DNA of 64,000 bases, from NCBI GenBank assembly GCA_032209605.1, contig JASFXZ010000016.1, positions 14,632,001 to 14,696,000 on the forward strand, written 5' to 3'. A model generated the notes under the pieces. That model worked only from the letters and a program-made list of their open reading frames with translations, had not been told where the DNA came from and did not search any database. A program made the translations under genes and the position numbers. This document shows, piece by piece, positions 39,001 to 51,300 of the stretch; within the stretch, counting starts at the first letter, position 1; each line of letters starts with the position of its first letter. This stretch comes from Mactromeris polynyma. Its lineage: Eukaryota; Mollusca; Bivalvia; Venerida; Mactridae.

Positions 39001-42000
39001 AATTTAGAAAAATATTAAAATTCAAACATCGTGAACAAACTTTTCAACGACCTGTAGTGGTAGAGAACTGACCCATGATCCGATAGCCTTGAGATCTTAC
39101 CAGCCCCGAGTGAGGTTAACATGTGAACTTCACAACTCCTGAATTAGGCGGCATGAGGACTAGTTGTTAAACCAGGAAAAAGTCATCGAGAGTGCTTAAT
39201 TAAAGTTGTAAACATGCTTCTCTATCGATGTATAATAAAACATAACTCAAATAAAATTACACGAATTATATGAACTCATGCCATTAACTCGATAAACTTA
39301 ATTCACATTGTGCTTTCATGTTTATAAGTACTTTTAATATCCCTAGTACTGAATTAAGGAATGTAAGTGCAAGTTTGATATGGCTAAGATAGAGGCTGTT
39401 CTATAGTTTTGTTCGAAGGTTTTGCTGGATTGCATTATATTATGATGTTAGTAATCAGTAATAGTAATTGATTTTTAGGTTCAAAAGAGACTCCTCTGTG
39501 TGTTGCTGATGAAGATGTAGGAGTCCGTGTCCGTGCGACCGTCTGTCGGGACTATGACAACACACTTGTAACAACATTGGTAGAACAAATATAATTAAGC
39601 ATTCTCATCATTTTTAGATTATATTCTTGATTTGATTTAAAACATTTAGACATAAAGACGGACACATACTTACCTCAAATCGGCAGATATTTTAAAGTTT
39701 CGTGATCCCGTCCACAAGGATTTCGAAGCTTATTTGAGTCATTTGAGTCAGAAATAAATTATTGTGTCTTATAGACAACCAGCTGATTTCTGGAAGGTCG
39801 ATAGTTCTACTCAGCTACCTTCAGTGTCTAAATGTTATTCAGAGAAGTAACTTCGGTCTTCCTATCCATATAAGCTGATCATATGACATTCAAGTTTTTT
39901 CCAACTATGTTAGAATGCACTGCTCTTTGAGTATTAGATAACATTCTCGTTACTTAACCTAGAAGTATTCGAGTCAAACCTAAATTATACTATTAATTTT
40001 CCACAGATTTTATATTCCATGGAATAATTCTACTTTTTTGTTACCATGGAATGTATCCGTATTTATTATTTTACATTTTAGATTAACTGTAATATTGGGA
40101 ACAAGAATTTACCAATTTACGGAGGCAACGCGGTATATCAGACCCTAGAATCTACGTTACTATACTACAACATCCATGACAAATCATTAATAAGAGATTT
40201 GGAACGCGATATTCGAGTAAAGAGTGCAAATGTAATGAAAGGAATCATCGATCGAGAAAGTTTGCTGTCCGCAGCGGAACAGGTCTCATTTATGGGACAG
40301 ACTGTCGTGATAGGTAATGCCAGAGCACGTTTACTTCCGTGTAATATAGCAGGGTTGGAACTGTTATATGACGACAACACCAAGTTTGAAGCAGATTTTA
40401 CGAGCATTTCAAAATGTGCTTTGATACTTCGCTATTGTTTTTGATCGCCTTCCCTGCGTGTACATCCTGGACTAGTTAATCTTGTTTTGTCCTCATGCAC
40501 TTGCGTGAACATCCTCTCATATATGTGTCTGGGTTTGTCTAGAGAAGTTCTGATTTATGCTGTCTGATGTCTTTTTTGATGTGTACAGTTGCACATTTTT
40601 CCCATTATGAAGATATTTTATGTCTTCACCTCAATGTGTTTTCTCTCTTTTCAATTCTTTATAGTGGCCATCATTTCCAAGAATTATTTTTGGTAAATGC
40701 CATAAGATAGAATGTCCAGTATTGAATTTCTGCAAAACTAAAATACTCGAAATTATCAGTACTTAAACTTTATACAACGATGCTGTACCCCTTCCACTTG
40801 TCATAGTTGAGGAATTGCGAGTTGAGGAATGAGAATGATGTATGAAATCTAGTAAAAAATAGTACAGTAGGAAAGGATTCCTTTATTAAGACGATGCTTT
40901 CCATCACATATTCTTAGTGTAAGAAATAAAAATTGGGAGTTACTATAGAATAAAATTCCTTTGTTTTAGGTCACATTTCACGTTTCCTCCTTTTATATCT
41001 ATCGTGTGTCGTTCTGAACGTCACCCACCCTGCTCAGCAATCTTTCACTTGTATTATATATAATAATATATTTAATAAGTAAAAAGGCGAGGGAAACTGA
41101 AAAAAACCCATTTCATTTTCATTCCAGGAATCGATATCATTATTACCGATAAATCGGGAAAGCTTAAGCCAGTGGGTATAGATGTTAATGTGCATGATTG
41201 TTCCATCAACACACATGCGTTTTACTTCATGTCGAACATGTACCTTAAAGCATCAGGCCACAGTAGTCAACACATATACAATGCACGTCAGTACGTCCAT
41301 ACTTCAAAAATGAAAACATCCGACTATTCAACTAATGGAACAATTTTACAAAAAATATCTTCATTACGTGATCAAGATTCTCAAATGAAAGAAATTGAAA
41401 TTGTTTCAAATGAGAACCTGGAAACTCCTTCGAGCAATGGAGAACGTCAAAATAATTTACAAGAACTACGGTACCGGAGCGGAGATGCAAATGGGAGAAG
41501 TGTTAGACCACTTGTCAGGAATATGATAGCCAGGTCTCAGCATTACATGATGCAAGGAAAGCGTATTCTGATAGTTGGGGCTTGTAGTGTTAGCAAAATG
41601 AGTATTTGGCCTGAAGCAAAAAGGCATGGAATCGAGGTATGTGACACTCCTTGGTTTCCTGAATTTGAAGCTTTTGTGAGGTGGTATTCTATTTTGATTC
41701 AAAACAATCAATGGGTTGGATAATAACTAATACCTACGAGTAATTGTTTACTAATTCAGTTTCGAAGTCATATTGGTCATTATTTCTTGAAACAAATTAT
41801 CAAGTGTTCATGAACCAGTAGTTGACTCCGTTAGTAAAAAATAGCTATTTTAACAAGCCAATTTTAATATGCATGCTTCCAAGTTAACCATTAGTCATTA
41901 TACAGTACAAGTGCAGACAAGTAAATTGTTTTCATAATGTCTTCATTTCATATCATTTTGATAAAAGTAACCGGAGAAGGAAGGCCACGCTCATCAAACA

Positions 42001-45000
42001 GGGCTTCCCAGTATGTATATACGCTCCCATACTGCGAGTTGATTCCACTACCGTTACATTCACAGGCTGCTCAATATCCAACTCTCTTTTACATCGGATG
42101 CTTATTCCGATACTTTCATAATCATCAACGATGGTACGCTCCTACACAGCGCTTTGATTCCACAACCGTTACATTCATAGGCTGCTTTATTACCCAGTTT
42201 ATTTTGATATCTGACCTTGAGTTTATAGATTTTCCAGTGTTAAACCTATAAAACGTGTACACAATGTATAGCCTTTCGTGTCGAAGGAAATTGTGATTAT
42301 CTAGCTAGTCGGTTTTATTTCATGTCATTAAAAGATTAGCAATTACATAAGGCAGTATTTCGTTCTTTCATCGAGGATTGTACTGATATGCCTATCTTAA
42401 TATAGACAACTATCAGTTGTGGTCTAGTTATAAAGCAGATGATGATTATGATGATATCCGAATAAGCCCTATCGCCTAGGGAGAGTTGTATCCTTAGAGT
42501 GTAAAAAGTGAAGAACTTGGAGGGGCACATAATTACAAAGACGGGTATGAGGAACAAGACACGACCTAGATCAATTTTACATGGAAACAAAATAAGCTAC
42601 ACACAACCTTTAAACAACAATCCCACTCCCTGTTATTATAACAAATCAAATTTAATCTCCTCTGCAGGTCATATTAGTGGATCCTGACCCTAACCATCCA
42701 GCTAAAGACGAAGTTTACACGATGCTTCATTGTGACTTTGACGATCACAGTCAAGACTTCACACATGCACGTGATATCTGTCACAAGTTACAGATGCTTG
42801 GTGAGAAGGTTGACGGATGTTTAACATTTTGGGAGGATTGTGTACCACTTGCTGCTATCCTTAGTGAAATGCTGGGAACAAAAGGTTTGTGTGTAATGTA
42901 GTTACCAATTTCAATTAAGATAGTATTATTTTATTTTATAACCAGTGGACTGCTATGGTATTTTTGAAGGTCAGCTGTACGGTCGAAATAGCAAACAACA
43001 ATGAAATCAGAAATGAAACATTTTTGTATTAGTATGAAGATTAGATGCAATTATTTCCATTTGTGGTTATCATCATTGTTACTTGATTGCACTTGAAATT
43101 TCTGTTGACAATTAACATATGTTATGTTGTATTTCCTACTCACTATTCGATTTTTTTCATTATTGTTTCAATGGAAATGTTATGAGTACTGTATTAAGAG
43201 TTATATTATGTTCATCAAGAATACTATTGTGCATGTCAAGTGATATTGTAACCATTGACCAATGTATAATATTTCGTTAGTTTTGAATATATTTTCATGA
43301 CTGAATAAAACTTCCGGACATTAATAAAAGGTTAAATATATTTGATATTTATATTCATTTGATGGTCAGTAACAGTTAGATGATGAAATAAAATAGTATG
43401 AACAATTTCTACTGTATTGAATACCTCTACTCTCTTGTGTAGGTACAAGTTATAAAGTTGCATTGACTGCAAAGAAGAAGAGCAGAACACATAATGCATT
43501 ATTTAGTACTGGTGTCAAACAGAACGGGCCTAGAACATTTCAGTACGCATCACCGTCATTTCATCTCTCTACCTGTGACGATATCAAGTCAGCTGTAAAA
43601 AGGTATTATTTTTTGTAATTATACGGTCGGGCGTATCACCATGCTTATTACTGCATAGATATCTGATCACAATTACTCTTTGGTTAATTCTTGGGATGAT
43701 TAATCTTTGAGCTTAAATACTAGCCTAAACTGGCTTCATAATATTCTTCTCTGCCTTATCGATTGACGATTTTTAAATAAGAACGTATTTTCATTTCTTG
43801 TAACATAATTTTTATTTAGGGTTTTTAATTCATGTAAAGCATTTGAACCTCCACCATTGCATATACATATTTGACAAGATTGTCAAGCAACTTAGAACAG
43901 TATTTTTTTAACTTCAAGGTATAAACAAAGGTTATAAAGTGAACGGTCACATTAAAGAACAATACGTCTCCACACAGATCATGTGGGTCCAAATCAATCT
44001 TACTGTATTCGCTTTTTACAAAAACATTTCTATGTCTAGATTCTCATAAAATTACAATGACGTATATTACAGAATTAATTTTCCGGCAGTTCTTAAACTG
44101 GAACATGGTTCAGGTGCATTTGCTGCATCAATAGTTAACGGTGAAGAAGAGCTTACAAAGAAGTACAAATACAATTCGAAGAAGCTGACATCTGAAAAAG
44201 GTTTTAAAGGGATAGGACTTGGCTACGATAATTCCATGGTTGTCATGGATTTTATTGGCGGTTCAGAGCATGACATTGATATCATCATGTACGATAGAAA
44301 GCTTGTAGGTGCCTTCATTTCCGACGATGGACCAACCACCTATCCGAATTTTGTAGGTATGCATAGTTAATTTTATTTTTATCTATTATTACACCTAATT
44401 CAGCATCAGCCGTTATTTACCAGTTCGTATCTACGTTATTTTAAGTTTGTGCAGAGAAATTGACGCATGGATTCAATCAATTGTATCCAACAATTCGTTC
44501 CATTCCCGACAGTGAACCACATTTTAAAGGAATGAAACGGGATTTTTATTTTGACTCTCGTGTTTCATTTAGGGTCAGAAAGTAGTCGTAAATCTCAGAT
44601 TTGCAGGAAATGACAACGCAAGATTGATTTAAAAAATTGTCTGCAATATCTTGCTTTATTTTCATCGTTATAATATTGTAAACACGCTGACTATTTCTAT
44701 TTAATACGTGCCTTTTTGTATTGATTTCAAATAATATGTAAATATGTTATTACACTGTTATAGTACTTTTGTTTTTAATAATGATACATTTTCTAACTAC
44801 TATGTTATTAATAACTTCACTGTATATAGAATATAGGATAAAAGATAATTCAAATGAATAATTCTGAATCACATTTCCCAGCAACCTCGGGAACTATGCC
44901 ATCAACGTTACCAGAAGACAAGCAAGCACAGCTTGTGACAGCTGTTTACCAGTGCTGCACCGAAATTGGTAGATGACTCTGATACGCTCCATTTTTTAAC

Positions 45001-45874
45001 CAATTTCTTACAAATTTCACTTTTAATAGTTGTGACCAATTCTTCGGTAGCTTTAGGATATAATACTTATATATGATCATTTGTTCTTTTAATTGATTAA
45101 TTGAAATAATAAAGATAAACTAAGATGATAAATATAATAATTGATTTTATAATTAATCAACGTTCATAATTATATCCATAGACTTCGAAATACATTTTAT
45201 ATTTATAGTTTTGCTTTGCGTTTACAATCCTTGAATTTTTATTTGATAGTATGTACCAAAATAGAAAATACATTTAAAGTGAAATTAAACGCATCAAAAT
45301 GAAAACATTAAGCTCATTTAGCACTTGATCAATTTAGTTGGAACATTTGTTAAATGTATACTTATTTTCAGGTCTGTCGAATGGAACCTTTAATGTTGAG
45401 ATGAAAATGACTGAAATGGGTCCAAAATTGATCGAGATTAACGCCAGAATGGGAGGTTTTTATCGACGAGATTGGATCCTAAACGTTTATGGAGTCGATC
45501 TGATGTTATGTGCAATGATGATATCAGCCGGAATAAAACCATACGTCCCAAAACATCCTCCGAATGGTCAACTCATGGGCATCATGTTGGTGCCATCTCA
45601 TCATGATCATCTCTTTAGAGATGATAGTTTCTTTAAGGCCATGAAAACAATGCCGAACAGTTATGACATCATTTTCAAACCGCTTCCTAACTCAAATTTG
45701 CTTGATCAATATGAACAACCGTTTGCCCATATAACTGTTAAAGGATCGTCCGTAACTGATGCAAAAGATAAATTAAAACATGTCTGCAAGAAACTTAATA
45801 TTGATAATGAGAACTACAATGTTGATGGCTTTTTGAAACATTTTTCAGACCGAGATGAACTAATAAATTCATAG
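33027..45874 (+). CDS. CARNS1: Carnosine synthase-like gene C, complete, 14 exons
   Basis: Predicted 1060-residue double ATP-grasp ligase. Exons: 33027..33125, 34791..34919, 35712..35892, 36405..36643, 37293..37559, 37758..37932, 39479..39579, 40082..40313, 41128..41636, 42668..42884, 43443..43602, 44073..44356, 44882..44968, 45372..45874. All frames are open. Exons 1-8 and their introns are almost identical to gene B; exons 11-14 are closer to gene A. N-terminal half: VVVKPSG, LIEEFIEP, GIDVN (Asp493, Asn495). The glycine loop reads GACSVSK, with Cys627 and Ser628 replacing the two Gly kept in gene D. Catalytic half: KLEHG, GIGLG, SEHDIDI, IEIN (Glu915, Asn917). The exon 3 donor is GC (GCAAGT), and the exon 2 donor follows CAT rather than CAG. 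Function by family: ATP-dependent ligation of a beta-alanine-type amino acid to histidine or a similar acceptor; the acceptor is unknown. Confidence 0.9.
33749..34772. mobile_element. 1.02-kb TIR element in intron 1 of gene C
   Basis: Same insertion as 11818..12894, with CAGTAGGAACTCCCTAATC at the left, GATTAGGGAGTTTCCACTG at the right, and TA on both sides. It has lost about 50-65 bp near the left end (after CACGTTTTAGTTCCTCCA) relative to the gene B copy. Confidence 0.88.
35893..35898 (+). promoter_or_regulatory. GC-type 5' splice site of intron 3, gene C
   Basis: GAAG followed by GCAAGT. The rest of the donor is a perfect consensus, as is typical of GC-AG introns. Read-through would hit TAA after two codons. 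Confidence 0.8.
36030..36245 (+). repeat. Dispersed repeat in intron 3 of gene C
   Basis: Copy of 14120..14345 in the same intron, with the same GTGCGCCCCTGTTC and TGTTTTCCCGGAGG words. Confidence 0.55.
36868..36958 (-). repeat. tRNA-derived SINE fragment in intron 4 of gene C
   Basis: The minus strand reads ATAGTTCAGTCGGTTGAGCG, a box A better preserved than in gene B, then CCCGACTAGTAATG. Extends a little further 5' than the gene B copy. Confidence 0.5.
39043..39150 (+). repeat. Possible tRNA-derived SINE fragment in intron 6 of gene C
   Basis: Copy of 17090..17200: CCTGTAGTGGTAGAGAACTG then CCGATAGCCTTGAGATC. Assignment rests on box-A-like words only. Confidence 0.35.
41995..42200 (+). 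repeat. Two-copy local repeat in intron 9 of gene C
   Basis: A unit with GATTCCACTACCGTTACATTCACAGGCTGC is repeated about 120 bp later as GATTCCACAACCGTTACATTCATAGGCTGC. Gene B intron 9 (about 20020..20080) has one copy. Confidence 0.5.
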
Positions 45875-46170
45875 TACCCAGCGTTCCTGAGGGAAGAGGG
45901 CATTTAATCCGTCACGAGTGTCCTTAGAAGTGTCAGCTTGGGAATTTCAACAGATGAAGATAATTACTTCACAGAGTACCAGTATTTACTGTGTAATCAT
46001 TCGAGTTGAGTCAAATACACAATTACAAAAGCGAAACAGTTAACCAAATAATTGTGGAGTAATTAATTTGTATCTGTATTGGAATAGTTTTAGTTTTTTT
46101 TATTTGACAAAAATATTTAAAATTTGAAAGTAATGTTATGTTTTGCCTGAGGAAAACATTTAAAAAATGA

Positions 46171-46176
46171 AATAAA
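46171..46176 (+). terminator. Candidate polyadenylation signal of gene C
   Basis: AATAAA about 300 bp after the stop codon, in the same conserved context (TGAAATAAAGTTTATATG) as after gene A. Confidence 0.5.
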
Positions 46177-47639
46177 GTTTATATGATATTGTATTGGAAT
46201 AGACTTTTGTAGTGCAAACAATTTCAAAATTTCGACACCACGAAAATTGAGATCAGTTGGAATGTGTGTATAATGTTTTTATTTTCTACCTTTACAATAT
46301 GAGAAATAGTTGATTTCGATAAGTGCTCAATACAAATGGGGATTTTTTCACATTGTTGTGACTTGAAGTAATCTCAAATGTGATGAGTCATTAATTTGAA
46401 TTTCTTGACCAGCGTTTGTCTTCAAGTACGTAATTACTGTTTCTTATGAAACTTTTTACTGTGCTTATTGAGAATTGTGTATGCTTGGAAGTGTTACATG
46501 AACTTATTTTATAATATTATTGTCTATCTTTCGATGCTTGTATGCTTTCTATTATAAATATATACTATATACTTTCACCTCCAGTGTTTTATTTCATTTT
46601 CTATGTTTTGAATGGTTTCTGATCTATTTGTCAAAAAGTACTATGTTTGTATAACCGTGTGTAATCATATATGACTGTTTCATCGTACATGCCTCTTCGT
46701 GCTTTTGCGATAACTGCGTGCTTTGTATGTGTTGTGAATGTGGCTTTCCTATTGGAAAGTTAACGTGTTCTACTTCACATGCTTTATCACATACCGCATG
46801 GTTGTCATGTGACAATTTTCATATTCATTTTCCTCAATATGAACAAACAACACTAAGAATTACCAGTGATTGGTTTTATTTCTAGAATTCCATTTAAACG
46901 ATAAAATACAATAAAAATCGTTCATGACAACAACAAAATAAGCAGCCTTATACAAACAATAACTTAGGTAAGCATATATAAAACAAACGAACATATTTAT
47001 TCACACAAGTTGTTAAAGCGACATTATAAATTCTAAGTATTTTATGTATGTAAAAAATCTGTTTTAATATACATTGTATTTGTTAAGGAATGACATTTTT
47101 GCTGACGGTAAATATTTATTTATTTTTACAAAAGGGTATTTATTGGAACAACCAATCACTTAGAATTTGCATTGTATGCATATTTGTTTATTAAAGGAAT
47201 GTTAAAAATATGAAATTATTAATTTAATAATAAATTAATGGAAGTTAGCTTTCACTAATCACAACCTATATATAATGAGAGTGTTCATCCGCTCATACAA
47301 AAAACGAAGAGATCAAAATACAAGTAGTATATAAAGATTAACAGATAAACAGTGATATCAAACGCCAACAAATGACAATGTTGATAAAGACTAACATGAA
47401 CTATCTACACCTTATCTTCCTACAAGTTTAAAAAATGTTTAAGTTGCAAATTCAAGTTCGATAGTTCGACCAGGCAGATGTACAGCTGATATAAGACAAT
47501 AAGGACAAACATTCGAACAAACATTCGCTATAGTACTGGTTCAAAACAGAAAAGAAGCACATGCAGTAAAAAGAAAATATATATCAATATGAACAAAGTA
47601 CAACAGATCTAAATCTACGTGGTGTAGTAAGTTTTTAAT

Positions 47640-47945
47640 GCTTTTTCATAATAAAAAGCTCTATTCCTTTACAATTACGATACACCCGTAACTTCACATT
47701 GTTGATGTTTTGCCAAACAAAAAATCTTACAATATTCAAATACAATTACAATATAACTTTACTTCAAAGTGTAATATTTTGTCATACAAAAGCAAACCCT
47801 ATTTCAATATATTACAACATAAACTTTACTACAAATTTTTATTACTTTTGTCAGACAAAACCTCTTACACAATTCCGATACAATACAATAATATAACTTC
47901 AAATTGTAAATAGTTTCGTCAAATGTTAAACTATATCTATTCCAA
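47640..47945. repeat. Degenerate tandem repeat, period about 69 bp
   Basis: The word TTTTGTCA(T/G)ACAAA or a variant begins near 47707, 47777, 47846 and 47914, each followed by an AATTACAATATAACTT-like stretch. About four units, AT-rich, poorly conserved. Short open frames across it are by-products of the repeat. Confidence 0.6.
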
Positions 47946-48172
47946 CACAGTTACAAAATACACTACCCCACATTAGTCTAGTTTATTTATCATTTTCTTA
48001 AACACACTAAAATCATTCAGATATTAAGCATACAATAATGTATGAACACATTTACAAATGACTACTGATACATAACTGATAGAATGTATAATTATGCAGT
48101 AAAAGCAGAGCAGCTTTTATAAATGAAAAAAAAAACTAAATTCACACGGTTTCTAATTAATGTTCTAATACG

Positions 48173-48178
48173 TTTATT
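48173..48178 (-). terminator. Candidate polyadenylation signal of gene D
   Basis: AATAAA on the minus strand about 190 bp beyond the gene D stop codon. Motif match only. Confidence 0.35.
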
Positions 48179-48364
48179 ATGTCCGTCTTGTGTCCCTTGT
48201 GACTTTTGAAAGTGTGTATTAGACTCAATCGAATGATAATATAGCAAATATGCTAGTATTCTGTATAAATAATTATCTTCACTGTTAACCATTAAATTCC
48301 CACATTGATACCTCAAAGGAAACTCGTAATGGATTTACTGCCCTTCACTCTGGAACGCTGGGTA

Positions 48365-51300
48365 CTATGAACTTTTTAGTTCATTTCTGTCAGAAAAGTG
48401 TTTCAAAAAGCCATCAACATTGTAGTTCGCGTTATCAATATTAAGTTTCTTGCAAACATGTTTTAATTTATCTTTAGCATCAGTTACGGACGATTCACTG
48501 ACAGTTATATTGGCAAACGGTTCTTCATATTGATCAAGCAAAACTTGAGTTGAGTTGCTAAGTTGCTTGAAAATTATGTCACCATTATTCTGCATTGTTT
48601 TCATGGCGTTGAAGTAATTATCATCTCTGAAGACATGATCATGATGAGACGGCACCAACATGATCCCCATGAGCTGACCATTAGGAGGATGTTTTGGGAC
48701 GTATGGTTTTATTCCGGCTGATATCATCATGGCACATAACATCAGATCGACCCCATAAACGTATTGGATCCAATCTCGGAGATAAAAACCTCCCATTCTG
48801 GCGTTAATCTCGATCAATTTTGGACCCATTTTGGTCATTTTCATCTCAACATTATAGGTTCCATTGGATAGACCTGAAAATATCCAAATAAAATTTTCAA
48901 ACGATACAACCAAATACAACCACTCGTGTGTCAACTAAAAATCGGGTTAAGTTCATTCGCCAAGTTATTTTTACCAGCACTTAGTTACGACATATATTGC
49001 AAATTATATGTTGATTTTTAAAATGGAAAACTATTGTCATATTTTATGAGTAATTATCGAGTAAAATTAATATATATTGCAATCTACATGATACTTTAAT
49101 ACGTCATTAAAAATGTGTTATTCTCATTAATACATACTAAAATTATTTTCATAATTCTAAAGTAAGATTAATCCAAAAATGGCAGAATTTTGAAGACGAT
49201 TTTGGAAACCTGGTATAAAAGAAACTCACCAATTTCGGTGCAGCACTGGTAAGCAGCTGTTACGAGTTGCGCTTGCTTGTCTTCTGGTAAAGTTGATGGC
49301 ATAGTTGCCGATGTTTCTAAAAAATAAGAATGCAGCATAGAGCATTTCGTTTCAAATTGTGTATTGTCCTTAGTTCTAGTATTTTTTACATTATTATTAT
49401 CAATTTTTTTAAAGCAGACTTATAATTATAGACAATGCAATGTTCATGCATTTTTATAACGACGAAAAACACATTTTACCAACGATTGTTAATAAATACA
49501 GAAATTGTGAAACTTGTATTTTGTGTGTTCATAGTATTCTTCCTTTTGAAATTAATATGAAAAGATGTTGGAGTCAATTTCCGTCGCTGAGTGTCGTTTC
49601 GTGCTAAAAATCAGTAAAAATATTTTAAAATTCACGACTGATGTCGGATACAAAATGAAATATTAGAGTCAAACGAAAATTCCGTTTTCATACCTTTAAA
49701 TGTGGGCAGTTAGTTGGGTCACTTTCGGGAATGACACAAAATGTTGTAGACAACTGATTGAATAAATATGTCAATGAGGTCATTTTCACTGCACATAGTC
49801 AGAGGCGTAAATATGAAATGATACCTAACGTCAGAACAGACAAAAAGACAATTCACTATTTATACCTATAAAATATGGATAGTTGGTTGGTCCATTGTCG
49901 GAAATGAAAGCACCAATTAGTTTTCTATCGTAGATGATGACATCAATATCATGCTCTGAACCACCGTTAAAATCCATGACAACCATGGAATTATCGTGGC
50001 CAAGTCCAATCCCTGGAAAATCGTTTTCAGATGTCAGCTTGTTTGAAATGTTGTTGAACTTCTTAGTAAGCTCTTCCTCATCGTGAACTATTGACCCACC
50101 AACGGCGCTTGAACCATGTTCCAGTTTGAGAAAAACCGGAAAATGAAATCTGTAATGTAAAAGCATTGTTATTCATTTTGGAATACGTTAAGAATTGTTA
50201 TGTACCAATAAGATCTGTGTGAAGACGTTCCTGTTTTTGTGAAAGTGCCCGTCCTCTTTCTAACGCTTATTTATTTCTTGAAACCTTGACACTCGCTTAT
50301 CTAATTCAAAGCCATCTGAGGCTGTATGTGGCGTTCCCTTCCGAAACTTATTCTCTCTCTTGTATTCTAGTAAGCCATTGAGAGCGGAAAATATGCAGCA
50401 ATATGCCAGACCGTATTATTACAAAAGTCAATACCTTTTTACAGCTGTCTCGATATCGTCACAGGAAGTGAGATGACATGACTGGGATGCGTACAGAAAA
50501 GTTCTGGGCCAATGTGGTATGTCACCTGTACGCATACATAATGCATTCTGTGTTCTACTCTTCTTCTTTCCAGTCAATACAGCTTTATAACTTATACCTA
50601 CATAAGAAAGTATATAGGTAACAATGAATGTGGTCCATACTACCACTGTATTGCTTGGAAAGTGCTTCTGACAGTAGAACATTATTTTTTAGTATTTCCT
50701 GCTGACTAACTGTTCTAGAATTTCAAAGAATTGGACTGACGTATTCTTACAATGCAAGAAAACTTGGACTTAGAAAAAGTATAATATCCAGTAAAAGCTG
50801 AAAAATATTAAACAAGTTGATTTAGGTTTACACGTACATGCAAAATGTTCTTAAAATTGGAAACTTACAAAAAACATCACAAACAAACCTTTTTTCCCCA
50901 GCATTTCACTAAGGAGAGCAGCAAGTGGTACACAGTCCTCCCAAAATGTGCAACATCCGTCAACCTTCTCACCAAGCATATGTAACTGGTTGCAGATATC
51001 ACGAGCATGTGCGAAGTCTTGATTGTGATCGTCAAAGTCACAGTGCAGCATCCTATATACTTCGTCTTTAGCGAAATTGTTGGGGTCGGAATCAACTAAT
51101 ATGACCTGTAGAGATAAACATTTTGATTTGCAAAGGGTGAGTGTCGTTTATTTTATATTCATGTTAAATTGATATGGTTCCTGTCTTGTTCCCTAAACAT
51201 GGCTTTGTGACTTTGTACCACACATTTTCATTTGTCGTACTCTAAGGAGACATAAGTGAACGCTGCTGTTCATTGTCATTGTCACTTGTAACAAAATATT

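Larger units (their letters stand above)
45875..48364. other. C-D tail-to-tail intergenic region
   Basis: No gene recognised. From 45875 to about 46275 it follows the gene A downstream sequence. It then joins sequence equivalent to 8563..8850 (46282..46610) without the intervening 5.7 kb. Sequence from 46620 to about 48100 is AT-rich and unique in the window except for the repeats at 47640..47945. The last 200 bp before 48365 are the gene D 3' UTR, which resembles the 3' UTRs of the other genes. Confidence 0.65.

Noticed and set aside
47699..47913. Two overlapping small open frames
   Set aside because: They fall entirely within the degenerate 69-bp tandem repeat and have low-complexity Asn/Ile/Tyr content.
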